From Muscardinus avellanarius (lineage: Eukaryota > Chordata > Mammalia > Rodentia > Gliridae), in NCBI GenBank assembly GCA_963383645.1, contig OY726563.1, positions 35,742,331-35,806,330 on the forward strand: DNA of 64,000 nt, read 5' to 3'. This document shows, piece by piece, positions 22,103-32,920 of this stretch; the first letter of the stretch is position 1; each line of letters starts with the position of its first letter. The translations under genes and the position numbers were made by a program. The notes beneath the pieces are model-generated. The model ran no database searches and was not told where the DNA came from. It saw only the letters and a program-made list of their open reading frames with translations.

Positions 22103-22378
22103 CCTCCCTCCCTCCCTCCCTCTCTCCCTCCCTCCCTCCCTCTCCCTCTCTGTCTCCCTCTCTCCCTCTCCCTCCCTCCCTCCCTCTCCTTCCCAGCTGT
22201 CAAGAGCTGAGCAGCTTTCCTCCTCCATGCCTTTCTACCATGATGTTCTGCTTCACCTCAGGCCCAAAGCAATAAAACTTGCTAACTATGGACAGAAACC
22301 TCTGAAACCATGAGCTAAAATAAATCTTCCTTCTCTAAGTTGTTAATGTTAGGTATTTGGGTCACAGAATAACAGATG
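21729..22378 (+). mobile_element. Solo LTR, MaLR-type, expanded by a pyrimidine tract
   Basis: Starts 'tgttatagtttgaatatgga', carries 'gctcatgtgttgaagtacag' and 'ggaggtgtggcctagttaca', then the tract at 21974-22194, then 'ccatgatgttctgcttcacc', 'ctgaaaccatgagctaaaat' and 'ggtatttgggtcacagaata'. The pyrimidine-rich part normally found in these LTRs has grown several-fold here. Confidence 0.8.
21974..22194. repeat. (TCC)n(TTC)n(TC)n(CTCC)n pyrimidine tract
   Basis: Pure C/T on the plus strand from 21974 to 22151 (178 bp), one G at 22152, then C/T again to 22194. It has four successive repeat types. Serine, proline, leucine and arginine/glutamate homopolymer frames across it are artefacts. Mirror-repeat composition would favour triplex DNA. 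Confidence 0.97.
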
Positions 22379-22384
22379 ATCCAA

Positions 22385-23062
22385 ACATTCTTTGATTCTT
22401 ATCCCATTAAGTGATGGGATCTATATTCCCTCCTTGAATCTGGGCTCCAGGGCTGAAGGTCCAATATAATATAATAGAAGTGATATTGTGCCAAATTATA
22501 GATACAGACTCAGAAACTGATAGCTTCTTCTTCATGTTTCATGGAATTCTTACACTGAAAACCCAAACACCATGCCACAAGGAAGCCCAAACAGCCCTTG
22601 TTTCTCAGCATCAGGTGAACTCTCAGCTGATATGAGTAAGCTTTGTTTTTTTTTTTTGTTTTTTGTTTGTTTGTTTGTTTGGTCCTAGGGATTGGACTCA
22701 GAGTCATTCATTCTACATCTGAGTCACACCCCCAGCCAATTTTATTTTTTTTATTTTGAGATAAGGTATCACTAAATTGTCCAGGTTGATCTTGAACCAG
22801 TGATACTTTTGCCTCAGCCTCCCAAGTACTAGGATTACAGGGAAGCATCACCACTCCTGGCTGTATAAATCATTTTGAAAGTGGATCCTTCAGTCACCAG
22901 GCTTGCCTCAGCTGATGCTGTATACAATACAGAGGAGCTGCCCCTGCTTAGCTTTTCTCAAATTGTAGGCTCAAGAGCAAAATGAATGGCTGTTGTTTTA
23001 AGACACTAGGCTTTGGAGTGGTTTGTTACATAGCTATAGATAATTGATAAGCACCTTTTGCT
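22385..23062 (+). mobile_element. Old MLT1-type LTR, split by a SINE
   Basis: 'cctccttgaatctgggctcc', 'agtggatccttcagtcacca' (resembling 'agcggatcctccagcccca') and 'gttgttttaagacactaggc' with 'ttgttacatagctatagata' are MLT1 motifs in sense order. The SINE at 22645-22863 interrupts it. Confidence 0.72.
22645..22863 (-). mobile_element. B1-ID SINE with T/G-rich tail
   Basis: The poly-T tail is expanded to (TTTG)n before 'ggtcctagggattggactca'. The B1 head lacks one internal motif and ends 'catcaccactcctggctg'. Confidence 0.92.
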
Positions 23063-23774
23063 ACTTCGCAGTGTCTCTGACCTTTCATCCATTATGATAT
23101 TCTTGTATGTGTAAAATTAGCTCCAGACCTTTAACAAATCAATGCTTACCCCAAATTTATAACAGGAACAGCAGCAGTAGGGAGCATATTCCATTAAGTG
23201 TTCAAATGTGGGTTGAGTATTGCTCTTCCCGGGCTTCTCAGCAGAGACTAATGGAGAAAGCTTTGGTTAAATTAACTGATGTAGGTGACAAATAGCCAGC
23301 CACTCTCCATGGAATGTAAGTTTTATGATTAATTATGACTCTTTGCAAAACTTTCTGGAGATGAATGTCAATAAGGGGTGGGTCCTTTCCCTTCGTTTAT
23401 TTTGTGCAAAGTGATGTTTTCAACAGTGACACCAAGCTGTCCATTTACCATTGTCTCTCTCTCTTTCAGTAGCTTGGGTCTTGGAACCAGACTATTTCTT
23501 TAAAATAGTATTAAGCTATATTATAATATGTTTATACCCCAAACAAATTAATCTTTAAGGCATTCCAGGTATTACAATGAATAAAGGCCCTTAATTCTCA
23601 GTAGCTAGGTAGTCAGTCTTCAATGGGCTTGAGAAATAAGGATTGATGATGATGTCTTGGTGTTGCTATTGTGGTTTTTGGGAGTTATGACTTATAGACT
23701 AGGCACTAGGACTGAACTTATGAAATGATTCTGCTTGTATATGAGAACATTGACTTTACCCTTCAGGGAATAAT
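23063..23774. other. Unassigned sequence
   Basis: Nothing recognised. Confidence 0.45.
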
Positions 23775-23936
23775 GGTTATGAGCAAGACCTATGGAGCCA
23801 AAAAGTCTGGGTTAAATCCCAGTTTGCTAGTTGGGTAACTTTAGCCAAATTTCTAGGCCTTTTTGTGCCTCAATTTCTTCATTGTGGTGATTATACTAGT
23901 AACCATTTCATTGGGCTGCTTTATTTGTGTGTGTGG

Positions 23937-24141
23937 GTGAGGTACTGGGGATTGAAACAAAGGGCATTATACTATTGAGCTATACTCCCAGCCCTATTTT
24001 ATTATTTATTTTGAAACAGGTTCTTACTACTTGCTGAAAATCTTGCCAAATTTCTGAGGCTGTCCTCAAACCTGACATCCTCCTGTCTCTTCCTCCCAAG
24101 TACTCCCAGTACAGGCAGGCATGTACCACCACACCTGGCAT
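23937..24141 (-). mobile_element. B1-ID SINE within a MIR
   Basis: Short TG run then 'gtactggggattgaaacaaa'; head ends 'taccaccacacctggcat'. The head contains several substitutions. Confidence 0.92.
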
Positions 24142-24171
24142 AGGACTTCTTTTTAAAAATTAAATGAATTG

Positions 24172-24368
24172 CTGGGTGTGGTAGCACATGCCTAGACTCC
24201 CAGTACTTGTGAGGCTGAGACAGTAAGATCAAAATTTCAAGGCCAGCATCAGCAGTTTAGTGAGACTGTTAGCAAGCTAGTGTGACACTGTTTCAAAACA
24301 AAAAGAAAAACAACAAAATAGGCTGGAGGTGTAGCTTGAAGGTAGAATGCCCCTGGGTTTAATCATGT
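24172..24368 (+). mobile_element. B1-ID SINE within a MIR
   Basis: Head 'gctgggtgtggtagcacatg', A-rich linker with AAC repeats, tail 'ggctggaggtgtagcttgaa'. The final 'ccccagtacc' is lost. Confidence 0.9.
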
Positions 24369-24490
24369 AAATAAGTAATAAATAGATGATAAATAAATGA
24401 GTTAATATGCACAAAGTATTTACAACATTGGAAACACTATGTAAGTGTTAGTTATAATTATAATTATAGTTAATATTGCCATTAGGTACT

Positions 24491-24791
24491 ATTCTTTTTA
24501 TTTCCTTCTTACCTCATAGCTGAGTACCCTGATAGTATTAAATCCCTTCTGTTCAGTTACCAGGCAGCACCTGTCACATCCAGGAAGCCTTTTATTTATT
24601 GTAAAAGTGCCAAGCATACCATTGGAGCTGGGAGCATGTAGAGCATCCTTTTTCTTTCTTATTCCCATGATTTTGACCCCCCCATCAAATGCCCCTCCCA
24701 TTTCTGCTTCCTCTCAGGAGCTGCCTGTTTCCCATTCCACTTTTCCCACTCACTTCTTGCACCATTGCTTGATCAAGATTTGTGAAAAGAA
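24491..24791. other. Unassigned sequence
   Basis: Pyrimidine-rich in its second half; no element recognised. Confidence 0.4.
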
Positions 24792-25014
24792 GCCGGGCAT
24801 GGTGGTGTACACTTATAATCCTAGTACTTAGGAGGCTGAGACAGGAGGATTGTGCAGGTTTGAAGCCAGCATCAGCTACTGAGTGAGGCTCTCAGCAACT
24901 TAGTGAGACCCTGTTTCCAAATAAAATATAAAAATAGGTCTGGGAGTATAGCCCAGAGGTAGAAGGCCCCTGGGTTCCATCCACAGTACCATAAAAATAA
25001 AATAAAAAATAAGG
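24792..25014 (+). mobile_element. B1-ID SINE, 'ggtctgggagtatagccc' tail type
   Basis: Head 'gccgggcatggtggtgtaca'; linker 'tttccaaataaaatataaaa'; variant tail 'ggtctgggagtatagcccag' and 'ccctgggttccatccacagt'. Same subfamily as the copy at 2445. Confidence 0.95.
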
Positions 25015-25769
25015 ATTTGGGAAAAGATTGGGGTTCTGAGATCTGGTGGGTTTGGTCTTTCATTTTTCTATCACCCAAGATTTTGGTTTATGCCTTAGAC
25101 TTTGTTCCTTGGAAACTGACTTTGAAACAGAGTTGTGTGTGGAAGGTTTACTGGGAAATCCTTTAAGGAGATATGTCCATAAAGATGTAAGAAAGGTAGG
25201 GCTGCTCAGTGGCCAAAGTCAATCCATGATGTGGTTACTACAGAGGCCTCAGCTGATCTATTGGGGAGCATGGAAGTAAGGAAAGCCTTTGAGTTTTTTC
25301 CAATTGAGATTGCCAGGCCTGGGCCTTGACATTTCCAAATGTGTCACTGAGGCTAAACTCTCTGGAGAGGGCTGAAACTTTGGCAGAGTAGTTTCCTGTA
25401 GCCAAACCCATTTCATGTTAATGGACTCAGTTGTGAGTTTTCTGCAGCTGATAGTCCTGGCAGCTGGGGATAGGAGTGCTACCCTGAGAGGAGCATCTGG
25501 ATGGAGTGCCACTGTGTCCACTGAGTGCAGACAATTTGCTTAAAGAATGATTTATTTCTAGTAAAAGGAGCTTTAAAGCCTACTGACAAAAGGCAAACAA
25601 CTCAGGCAAATTAATCTCTCTTAGCCTCATTTCCTCCTATACATTGGAGATGAGATCATTTATAAAAGCTAAAAGAGCTCTAGTACTGCTTCTTTCCCAT
25701 AGGAGAAATTCAGTCAATTCTAGTTCCTATCCCATCTTGCCTAATTCCATGAGACCTAGAATTTTTGTT
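25015..25769. other. Unassigned sequence
   Basis: No clear family. The part 25110-25480 may be an eroded LTR or DNA element that also resembles 34740-34990 loosely ('ctgggaaatcctttaagg'), but I could not establish this. Confidence 0.35.
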
Positions 25770-25950
25770 TGTTGTTTTAGTACTGAGGACTGAATCTAGG
25801 GGCATTTTTCTTCTGACCTATACCCCTAGTCCTTTTCATTTTGAAACAGAGCCTCACTAAGTTGCTAAGGCTGGCCTCACAGCTAAGATCTTCTTGTCTC
25901 AGCCTCCCAATTACTGAGATTACAGGCTTTTATTATTGGACCTGGCAGAG
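25770..25950 (-). mobile_element. B1-ID SINE
   Basis: 'tagtactgaggactgaatct' to 'ttggacctggcaga'; head end diverged. Confidence 0.9.
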
Positions 25951-26107
25951 ACCAAGAATCTTAAGGCCAGAAATTCTAGCACTTGCATTTACAAATGGCA
26001 TTAGATACTCTACTTTTGCCTTCACCCAGAGCTTACTCTGAGGATAGGAGATAAATGCCACTTTAATATCTACAATGAGCCAGGTTCTCTGCCAACTAAT
26101 GTCACCC

Positions 26108-26255
26108 TTACTACAGTAGCGCTAAGTGGCAGCTGTTATTTTCTGCATTTCTCAAAGGAAGAAAGGGAAGTGCATAAAGGAGCTTGCTCAAGTTTAGATG
26201 GTTAATAAGGGACAGAAACAAGGTTCAAATCCAGGTTCACACACTTCTTCATATA
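26108..26255 (-). mobile_element. MIR SINE (reverse)
   Basis: 'gttattttctgcatttctca', 'gcttgctcaagtttagatgg' and 'caaggttcaaatccaggttc' are the MIR core read in reverse. Confidence 0.75.
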
Positions 26256-26631
26256 TTGCTGTCCTAGCCTGGGAGTACTGCATTCACATCCACTTTAAAT
26301 CTCAGGTTTCCAGAATATAGTTGGAAGCAGGAAATTAAAATTTTAAAGGAGATGAATATTTTACAAATATTGATGTAATTTTCTATTCTGCCTTCCTGAA
26401 AACATGATCTTACCCTAGTTTTCCCATGATACCCAAATGCCTAGAAATTTCTTGAAGCTGTGTATGTGTATGTGTGTGCACTAGTGTTAAGAAATATGAA
26501 GGAAGGAATATGTGATTGTGCTCACAGAATATGACTGTGTACCAGGACAACCTTATAAGACAAGACCATGAAAGCGCTACATAGAAAACCCATGAGCCTT
26601 TTGCTGAGTGCAAGAAAAATATGACTTCCAA
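26256..26631. other. Unassigned sequence
   Basis: Nothing recognised apart from a short TG-rich patch near 26460. Confidence 0.4.
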
Positions 26632-27012
26632 GGATTGAATATTGTTTGCAGTTTAACAAGGGTTCACGTCCCCAGAGTGGTGGGGGCTGAGGTGATAGAA
26701 CCTTTAAGAGATTGGGCATAGTAGAAGATAATTGCTTAGACTCAACCCTTGGAAGCAATTATTGCTAGTCTCACAGAATGACTTGGTTCTTACAGTACTG
26801 GGTTGTTATAAAGTACGCCCACCTTAATGTACTTGGCTCTTTCTGCATGCAGCCTGTTCTCCTTTTCTGTCTCTGGCTTGTCCTAAGGCAGCCAGGGGGC
26901 CCTCACTATAGGCTCAACAGATGGGGACTCCAGATTTTGGACATTGAGTCTCCAAAACTTTGGGCTAAATACATTTCTTTTCCTTATAAGTTACTCAACT
27001 TCAGGTTTTTTG
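26632..27012 (+). mobile_element. MaLR-type solo LTR (diverged)
   Basis: 'tgggttgttataaagtacgc', 'tttctgtctctggcttg', 'ccaaaactttgggctaaata' and 'ggttttttgttatagccatc' follow the downstream half of MST/MLT1 LTRs in order. The 5' half is weakly matched. An open frame of 167 codons (26778-27281) crosses it and is not considered coding. Confidence 0.6.
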
Positions 27013-28547
27013 TTATAGCCATCAGAAAGAGGAAAAAGAAAAAACAATTTCCCAGAGAGAGTAAGAGGCAACTGAACCCCATTCCTTCCCTGAAAAAAGG
27101 AAAACAGAGAAACAAAATAAAGAACAAACCAAGTCAATGTGTTTATTTGAATCTTTTGTCTCTGGTCTTCAGGGAGGTGATTCAGAGAATGAATGAGGCA
27201 CAGCATGCCTGGAAAGAGAAACACTGTGGGCTTAACTTTGTGGTACTGCCAGCCCTCAATTTCTACACACCACAAACTTGAAGTTGAATATCTGTGGGAT
27301 TTTCCTCAGCACCCCTGTGATAGGCTAACAAAACCCTCAGCTGAGTTTGGCGGTGGCCAGCTGGCTCAGCGGGAAGGATGCAGCACTTGGCAGAGATCAA
27401 GGAATTGGTCAGTGATCAGTAGAGGTTGAGGTCAAGACACTGCTGAGCTTGAAATAACTGAGAAGGTTAGCAGACCAGGCCAAACAGCACATTAAAAAGG
27501 GGAACTCCAGTATCTTCTTATTGTCTTGGACAATAAGAATCCCTCTTTCCCCATTGAACTATGGTGTGTTAGATATTTTTCCATTTCCTTACCCAAGATC
27601 CATTCCCACCCTTCCACATTGCTAAATTTTATGGACTGAGTCTACTGAGATATCCAGGCTTTTGGAAGGCACCGGCGGAAAGGTGGGAAAGAGAGCTCAG
27701 GGTTATTTTCCTACTGCTCCTATGTTACCTGGACTGCATCCCTCCTTTGAAGGTCACACTGCATGACGGGGATCCCTATATCAATGTTATGGGTCTCACT
27801 GGGCTCTAGAGCCTTTCTCTCTCTTTAACCTATTAGACTTAGGGGTGGCAGTACACTCCCATTGTTAAAATACCAGGTGCATCCCCATCTCTAGTTGGCT
27901 TCTCTTTACACTATCCACATTTTTTAAAACAGTCCCTTAAATCCTTTTTAAGTGTCGTTTTTCTGCCAGGTAGAATGAGGTTTTGGCCTTTTACTCCAAT
28001 TGTTGTAGTGTCATTATTACAGCATTCATTTTCACTATCAAAAGATCCTGGTTTGCACAGTGTCCTCTTCTTGGGACCCTGACTGCCAGATCTCCCTGGG
28101 GAGAGTGACAGGAGGAGGCACTACAGGTTACATTTGAACTATATTGCACCCTTACTAATCAGTTTTCCTGCACAATCATAGGAAAGGGTCAGATTAGTTA
28201 TAGACACAAGCAAAGAAACAAAATTTCCTCAATGCTTTTCAGGTGTGAAAGATTTTTCAGGTTCTGTCGCTCAATTGTCACTCCCGACAGATGGTACGCT
28301 ATCTTAGGAATTTTTGACAACTCCAAATCTACCTAGCACCCTGCCTGGCCTCAGGTTCATAAACATTGTCTGAACGAACAATAAGGGAATGGTGTCACCA
28401 TGTTCAATCAGCATGACAACTTATTCACACATGGAGGTAACCATGGCACCAGTTCTTAAAGGGAAAGAAACTCTGTGTGTGCGGGGGAGGGGGGCTAGGC
28501 ATACAATTATAATCTAAATATGAAGTCACAAAGAAGTATCATTTCTT
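27013..28547. other. Unassigned; possible ancient repeat at about 27840-27960
   Basis: About 1.5 kb, slightly more GC-rich than average. 'cttaggggtggcagtacact' and 'acagtcccttaaatcctttt' recall an old mammalian repeat end, but no name can be supported. Confidence 0.35.
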
Positions 28548-28748
28548 TTTTTCCTTTTGGTACTAGGGATGGAACCCAGGGGCAATCTACCTCTGAGCTA
28601 TACCCCTAGCCTTATTTCACTTTTTATTTGGAAACAGGGTCTTATTTGCTGAGAGTCTAAGTTGCTGAGATATTTACAAATCTGCAACCCCTCTGTCTCA
28701 GCTTCCCAAGTACTGGGATTACAAGTATGTGCCACCATGCCCAGCTCA
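28548..28748 (-). mobile_element. B1-ID SINE
   Basis: 'ttggtactagggatggaacc' to 'tatgtgccaccatgcccagc'. The middle of the head has a small deletion. Confidence 0.93.
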
Positions 28749-29395
28749 GAAATGTCTTTCTCATATTGGGATGACTATTAAATTCTAGGCACATAGTGCA
28801 TTTCACACTGTAAAATCCTCCTTGCCTGCCCCATCTCATTGTAAATAATAGAAAGCACATGGCTGGCCACTGCCTGGCCTAGGTTGAGACCATCTCTCTG
28901 TTATCTTTTATTTCACAGGCACTTGCTGGGCATATGCTGGATGCCAAGCCTTGCACTTGTCTCTTCAAAAGTCCCTGGGGCCTTCTCCCATCTTGAGTTA
29001 GAAGTCAGCTGCATCAGTGTCCTACCTGTATCTGTTCTCTCTTTACCTGAATGAGTAGAAGAATCTCATTAGAATTCCAGTCTCTTTCTAGAGAAAAAAG
29101 GGGTTCATTGTACTCAACAACCCTGCTACTGTCTATGGCAACTTATCAGAAACCCAGCCACCCCAGAGCAGCCTTTTCTTTTCTCGGTGGGTTCACACTT
29201 TCTCTCAGGCAATGGAGTTTATCTCTGATACACAAATTCCTAGTGGTGAGAACCCTCACAGGAAGCCTCCTGTGTGCTCTGAGGCCAGGCCTGGATGATC
29301 CCACAATTATAGTCCTGAAAACAACACCCACCCCACTCATTGGGAGTGAGTCTCTGAGTGCTCCTTAATTTTGACTACCAATCTCCTGGGCCAAA
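28749..29395. other. Unassigned sequence with paired open frames
   Basis: A plus-strand frame of 105 codons (29051-29368) and an overlapping minus-strand frame of 64 codons occur in moderately GC-rich sequence. No domain, homology or splice context is apparent. Non-coding is the default reading. Confidence 0.4.
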
Positions 29396-29437
29396 ATAAA
29401 TAAATAGATAGATGATAGATGATTAGATAGATAGAGG
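29396..29437. repeat. (GATA)n microsatellite, imperfect
   Basis: AAAT units pass into GATA units with a TGAT interruption. Confidence 0.92.
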
Positions 29438-29742
29438 TTCTATCTTCAGATCTGGGATCCCTCTGTTATTACCTTTTTTGATATAGAAACTGGTACTGAC
29501 ACTTTCTGCTGTAGGTCTCATCTCTGATAATCATGGATGTTTTTACTTTTTCTTCTGGCCATGACTACAAGCACTCTTGAGATCTCTCACAGATCCCCTA
29601 ATTTCTGACTCTATCTCTTTATAGTTGGCCCCACTTGCTTCCTACATCCTGGAAGCACAACTGGTTCCCTTACAACGAGATGTGTCATGATTTTAACACA
29701 TGGGTTCAAAATTTTTGTCACTCATCTATCAAGAGGTGAAGT
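29438..29742. other. Unassigned sequence
   Basis: Nothing recognised. Confidence 0.4.
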
Positions 29743-29966
29743 TGAGCTGAGTGTAGTGGTACATGGTTGTAATCTTAGTACTTGGGTGGCTAAGAAACAA
29801 GGATCACAGGTTCAAGACTGACCTCAGCAACCCAGCAGCACCTTCAGCAACTTAGAAATACCTGTTTTAAAATAAAAAAATAATGATAAAGAACTGAGGG
29901 TATAGCTTGGAAGTGGAAAGCTCCTGGATCCAATCCCAACATCAAAACAAACAAACAAAAACACAA
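29743..29966 (+). mobile_element. B1-ID SINE
   Basis: Head 'gagctgagtgtagtggtaca'; tail 'gagggtatagcttggaagtg'; A tail grown to (AAAC)n. Diverged. Confidence 0.92.
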
Positions 29967-30475
29967 AAGTTGAATTCCCTTCTCTTTATACGTGGGCTGG
30001 CCACAACTATTTACTTTTAGCAAAGAAGATGCAACAACAGTGATACTCCAAGACTCCATCATAGCAAAGTGAGTCAGTGTTGGCCTGGCTCTGTGTCTCC
30101 TAGGAAGGCTTGTTCTTGGACCCCATTCACTATGGTTTGGGTATGGTTTGAGTGTGTTCCCCAAAGACTCATGCTGGAAACTTGGTCCTTGTGGTAAGCA
30201 CATTGAGAAGTAGTTGTTGCCTAGTTGAACATAACTAGATCATGGAAACACCACCCTTGGAAGGATTATTAATGTAGGTTTCAAGGAATGTGTTAATTCT
30301 CTTGGGCATCGGTTGTTATAAAGCAAGTTATGTTGTCTCTGTTCTCTCATCATGTGACCTCCTGTGTATGTGCTCCCACAGTTGTGAGGCCATCTTCCAT
30401 GAGGCCCTCACCAGAGCTGAGTAGATGTGTGTACCATGTATGAACCTCCAGAACTAGGAGCTAAATAAAATTCTC

Positions 30476-30892
30476 CTTTTTGGTGATACTGGGTATTGAA
30501 TTCAAGGACATTCTATCTATGAGATACCCCCTAGGCCTATTTTTATTTTTTACTTTTTCTTTCGTGGTACTGGGCATGGAATCCAGGGCATTCTTCCTCT
30601 AAGCTACTCCCCCCAGCCCTATTTTCTATTCTTTATTTTGAAACAGGGTCTCACTGAATTACAAAGAACCTCACTAAGTAGCTAAGGCTGTCTGTGAACC
30701 ATGATTCTTCTGTCTCAGGCTCCCAAATGATGGGATTACAAGCATGTGCACCACAGATTGCTTATTTTTTCCTTTCAAACAAGTTCTTTCTAAGTTACCC
30801 AGGCTGGCCTTGAAACTTCAATTCCAGCCTTCAATCTCAGTCTCCCAAGTACTGAGATTATAGGTATGTGCTGGAGCACTCAGTTTAAACTT
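30476..30892 (-). mobile_element. Outer B1-ID SINE of a SINE-in-SINE pair
   Basis: ID half 30476-30555 ('ggtgatactgggtattgaat'), B1 half 30770-30892 ('taagttacccaggctggcct'). The interruption lies in the linker. Confidence 0.88.
30563..30769 (-). mobile_element. Inner B1-ID SINE in the outer SINE's linker
   Basis: 'gtggtactgggcatggaatc' through 'actgaattacaaagaacctc' to 'gcatgtgcaccacaga'. Complete copy of the 'gagttgcaaagggcctc' type. Confidence 0.9.
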
Positions 30893-30959
30893 TTATAAGA
30901 GACTCAGCTCTAGGTATTTTGTTACAGCAACACAAAGTGGACTAATGCTCCAAGCCAAG

Positions 30960-31245
30960 CTACAGAGACAGGCCACATGTGAGTGTTTTGGTGAGAGACC
31001 CAGCAGAAGTCCTAGCTAACAGATAGCATTAACCACCACACACATGAACAAGGATATCTTTGTGGTGGCTGCAGGCCCAACCACTGTCTTACTACAACCA
31101 CTTAGGAGCTCCCTAGAGAACACTAGCTAGATAAGTCTGGACCCCCCCAACCCCGAGACCTATGAAAAATAATAGTAATAAATGAGTATTGCTGTTTTAA
31201 TGCCACTCTGTTTGAGATTCTTTTTTAGGCAGCTATAGACAACCA
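30960..31245 (+). mobile_element. Old MLT1-type LTR fragment
   Basis: 'gacaggccacatgtgagtgt', 'agtcctagctaacagatagc', 'ataatagtaataaatgagta' and 'attgctgttttaatgccact' follow the MLT1 3' half in sense. Confidence 0.65.
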
Positions 31246-31682
31246 CAAGAAGAGCCAAGAAGAAATTACAGAAAGTTCCCAGAGAGCCAGAGGGTGATTA
31301 AAAGGTTATATATAAAAGATGATACCATGCTGGGGAGTCTGAGCTTCTTAGTGAACCAAAGGAAAGATCAAGAGGAAATTTTAAAATATCTTTAAAAACA
31401 CAGCAAAGGAGACTAAAGCCTCTTGATTTCCAGTGAGGGCAGCATAAGAGGAAATCAGCTTAAATTGCAGCATGGTGCATTTGGGCCCAATGTAAGCAGT
31501 GACTTTGGAGTGTGTGGGAGAGAGCCATGGGGACTCATATTTTAATCAATCACATACAGTCTTCACCATCCTCCCAGCTAGTTGGTTAGGTGTCTGCTAT
31601 CCACTCCTGTTTGCTGTGGTCTCTAAAAACTATTAACACAATATGTAATGAATACATATTGAAGATTAAATTAATCAATATA
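31246..31682. other. Unassigned sequence
   Basis: Purine-rich 5' part; no element recognised. Confidence 0.4.
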
Positions 31683-31893
31683 TTTTTATTGCAGTATTTG
31701 GGATGCAACCTAGAGGCATTCTACCTTCAAGCCACACCTCTAGCTCTATTTTTTATTCTTTATTTTGAAAACAGGTTTCACTAAGTTTCAGAAGGCTTCA
31801 CTAAGTAGCTGAGGCTGTCCTTGAACTGTCATCTTCCTGTCTTAGCTTTCCAGGTACTGAGATTACAAGTGTCTACCACCACATCTGGCTTTT
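31683..31893 (-). mobile_element. B1-ID SINE
   Basis: 'gcagtatttgggatgcaacc' to 'taccaccacatctggctttt'. The 'agtttcagaaggcttcac' motif places it with the 'gagttgcaaagggcctc' type. Confidence 0.92.
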
Positions 31894-31907
31894 TGTCAAT
31901 ATCTTAA

Positions 31908-32262
31908 GATAAACAGATGGTCCTTGACTTTAATCTTTGGGTCACATCCCCCCAAAAACCTCTGTGAGTTGAAAACATTATAGTTCCAAACTGCTTTTAA
32001 TACATACCAAGCATCTTAGCGTAGCAACACACCTCACTGTAGAATGTTGGTTGTTTTCTCTCATGATCCTGTGGCTGATGGAGCTGCAGCTCCCTCCCTC
32101 TTTCCAGCATCTTGAGAGATGAGTAGCCTGTAGATTGCGGGCCCAGAAGATCTAAATTTAAAATCTGAGTTTTGGCTTCTACTAACTGCCTATCACTTTC
32201 ATATCATTGTAAGGGCCAAACTTTCTAAGTCAAACCATTGTAAGTCAGAGACTATGTTGAGG
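31908..32262 (+). mobile_element. Tigger-type DNA transposon remnant (MER44/Tigger7-like)
   Basis: Left end 'cagatggtccttgactttaa', right end 'accattgtaagtcagagact' form degenerate inverted repeats. Interior 'tgatcctgtggctgatggag' and 'cagcatcttgagagatgag' identify the same family as the copy at 44985. No transposase. Confidence 0.7.
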
Positions 32263-32263
32263 T

Positions 32264-32372
32264 TTAAGGCTCTGCTGGGCAACTTAGTAAGGTCCTGTTT
32301 CAACATAAAAATTAAAAAGGTCTGAGGTATAACTCAGAGGTATAATGCTTCTGGGTTCAATCTCTAGTAACA
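32264..32372 (+). mobile_element. 5'-truncated B1-ID SINE
   Basis: Starts within the head at 'gctgggcaacttagtaaggt', followed by linker and ID tail 'ggttcaatctctagtaacac', which leads straight into a CA repeat. Confidence 0.88.
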
Positions 32373-32387
32373 CATATCACACACACA

Positions 32388-32440
<53 letters not shown>
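32373..32440. repeat. (CA)n microsatellite grown from a SINE tail
   Basis: The ID terminus 'ctctagtaacac' continues as CA units, with one CATA variant, for about 65 bp. Confidence 0.96.
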
Positions 32441-32442
<2 letters not shown>

Positions 32443-32694
32443 TCCAAAGAATTCATCTCCAAACTAGATTTTCTCTGAATTATATCATATCCTTAAATAC
32501 AATGACTTAAAAATTAATGGCACTGTTTTGTTTTGGACCATGTGAAATAATTTGCCACCAACATAGAAGTTGGTGGACTAGGGAAATATAATTTCTCAGC
32601 CTTCTCATTACATATAAGACTATTTTGAAATTTCATGACTTTCATTTTGCTTCAACCTGGAAGCTCTCTGTACTCCATCCCATCTCACCTCATG

Positions 32695-32920
32695 TATCTG
32701 TCAGTTTCTTATTGCTAATGAACAACTACCCCTTCCCCCCAAATGGTATATTATGTATAATAATAGCCATTTATATAGCTCATGATTCTGTGGGTGGCTG
32801 GATCATATGGCATCTTTGAAACTCTGCAGTCTGAGACTTTTCTATATAGTTTTGGGATGTGTCAAGCCATTGACATGGGTAGAATCATATCATATTGGTC
32901 GGAATATGATAGCTCTTAAA
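32695..32920 (-). mobile_element. Ancient mammalian repeat, LTR-like, family unresolved
   Basis: 'tcagtttcttattgctaatg' and 'gctcatgattctgtgggtgg' match the widespread pattern 'ttattgctgtgtaacaaa ... cacagtttctgtgggtcagg'. Same class as 39655-39925. Confidence 0.5.

Larger units (their letters stand above)
23775..24490 (+). mobile_element. MIR SINE interrupted by two B1-ID SINEs
   Basis: First part 23775-23935: 'acctatggagccaaaaagtc', 'gggttaaatcccagtttgct', 'cctcaatttcttcattgtgg'. The 3' end resumes at about 24395-24490: 'atgcacaaagtatttacaac', 'actatgtaagtgttagttat'. The two halves are colinear. Confidence 0.82.
30128..30955 (+). mobile_element. MaLR-type solo LTR, split by a nested SINE pair
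   Basis: 5' part 30128-30475: 'tatggtttgagtgtgttccc', 'gactcatgctggaaacttgg', 'ggttgttataaagcaagtta', 'gtgaggccatcttccatgag', 'ggagctaaataaaattctcc'. The 3' end resumes at about 30893-30955: 'gtattttgttacagcaacac', 'aaagtggactaatgc'. The two halves join in register, which confirms the SINE insertions are later. Confidence 0.85.

Noticed and set aside
21865..22313. Open frames of 88-118 codons rich in Ser/Pro/Leu or Arg/Glu on both strands
   Set aside because: They translate the (TCC)n(TTC)n(TC)n tract, which is open in several frames by composition. No domain exists outside the repeat.
26778..27281. The longest open frame in the window, 167 codons, plus strand
   Set aside because: It starts in a MaLR-type LTR, runs into unassigned A-rich sequence and has no domain, no signal peptide and no splice support.
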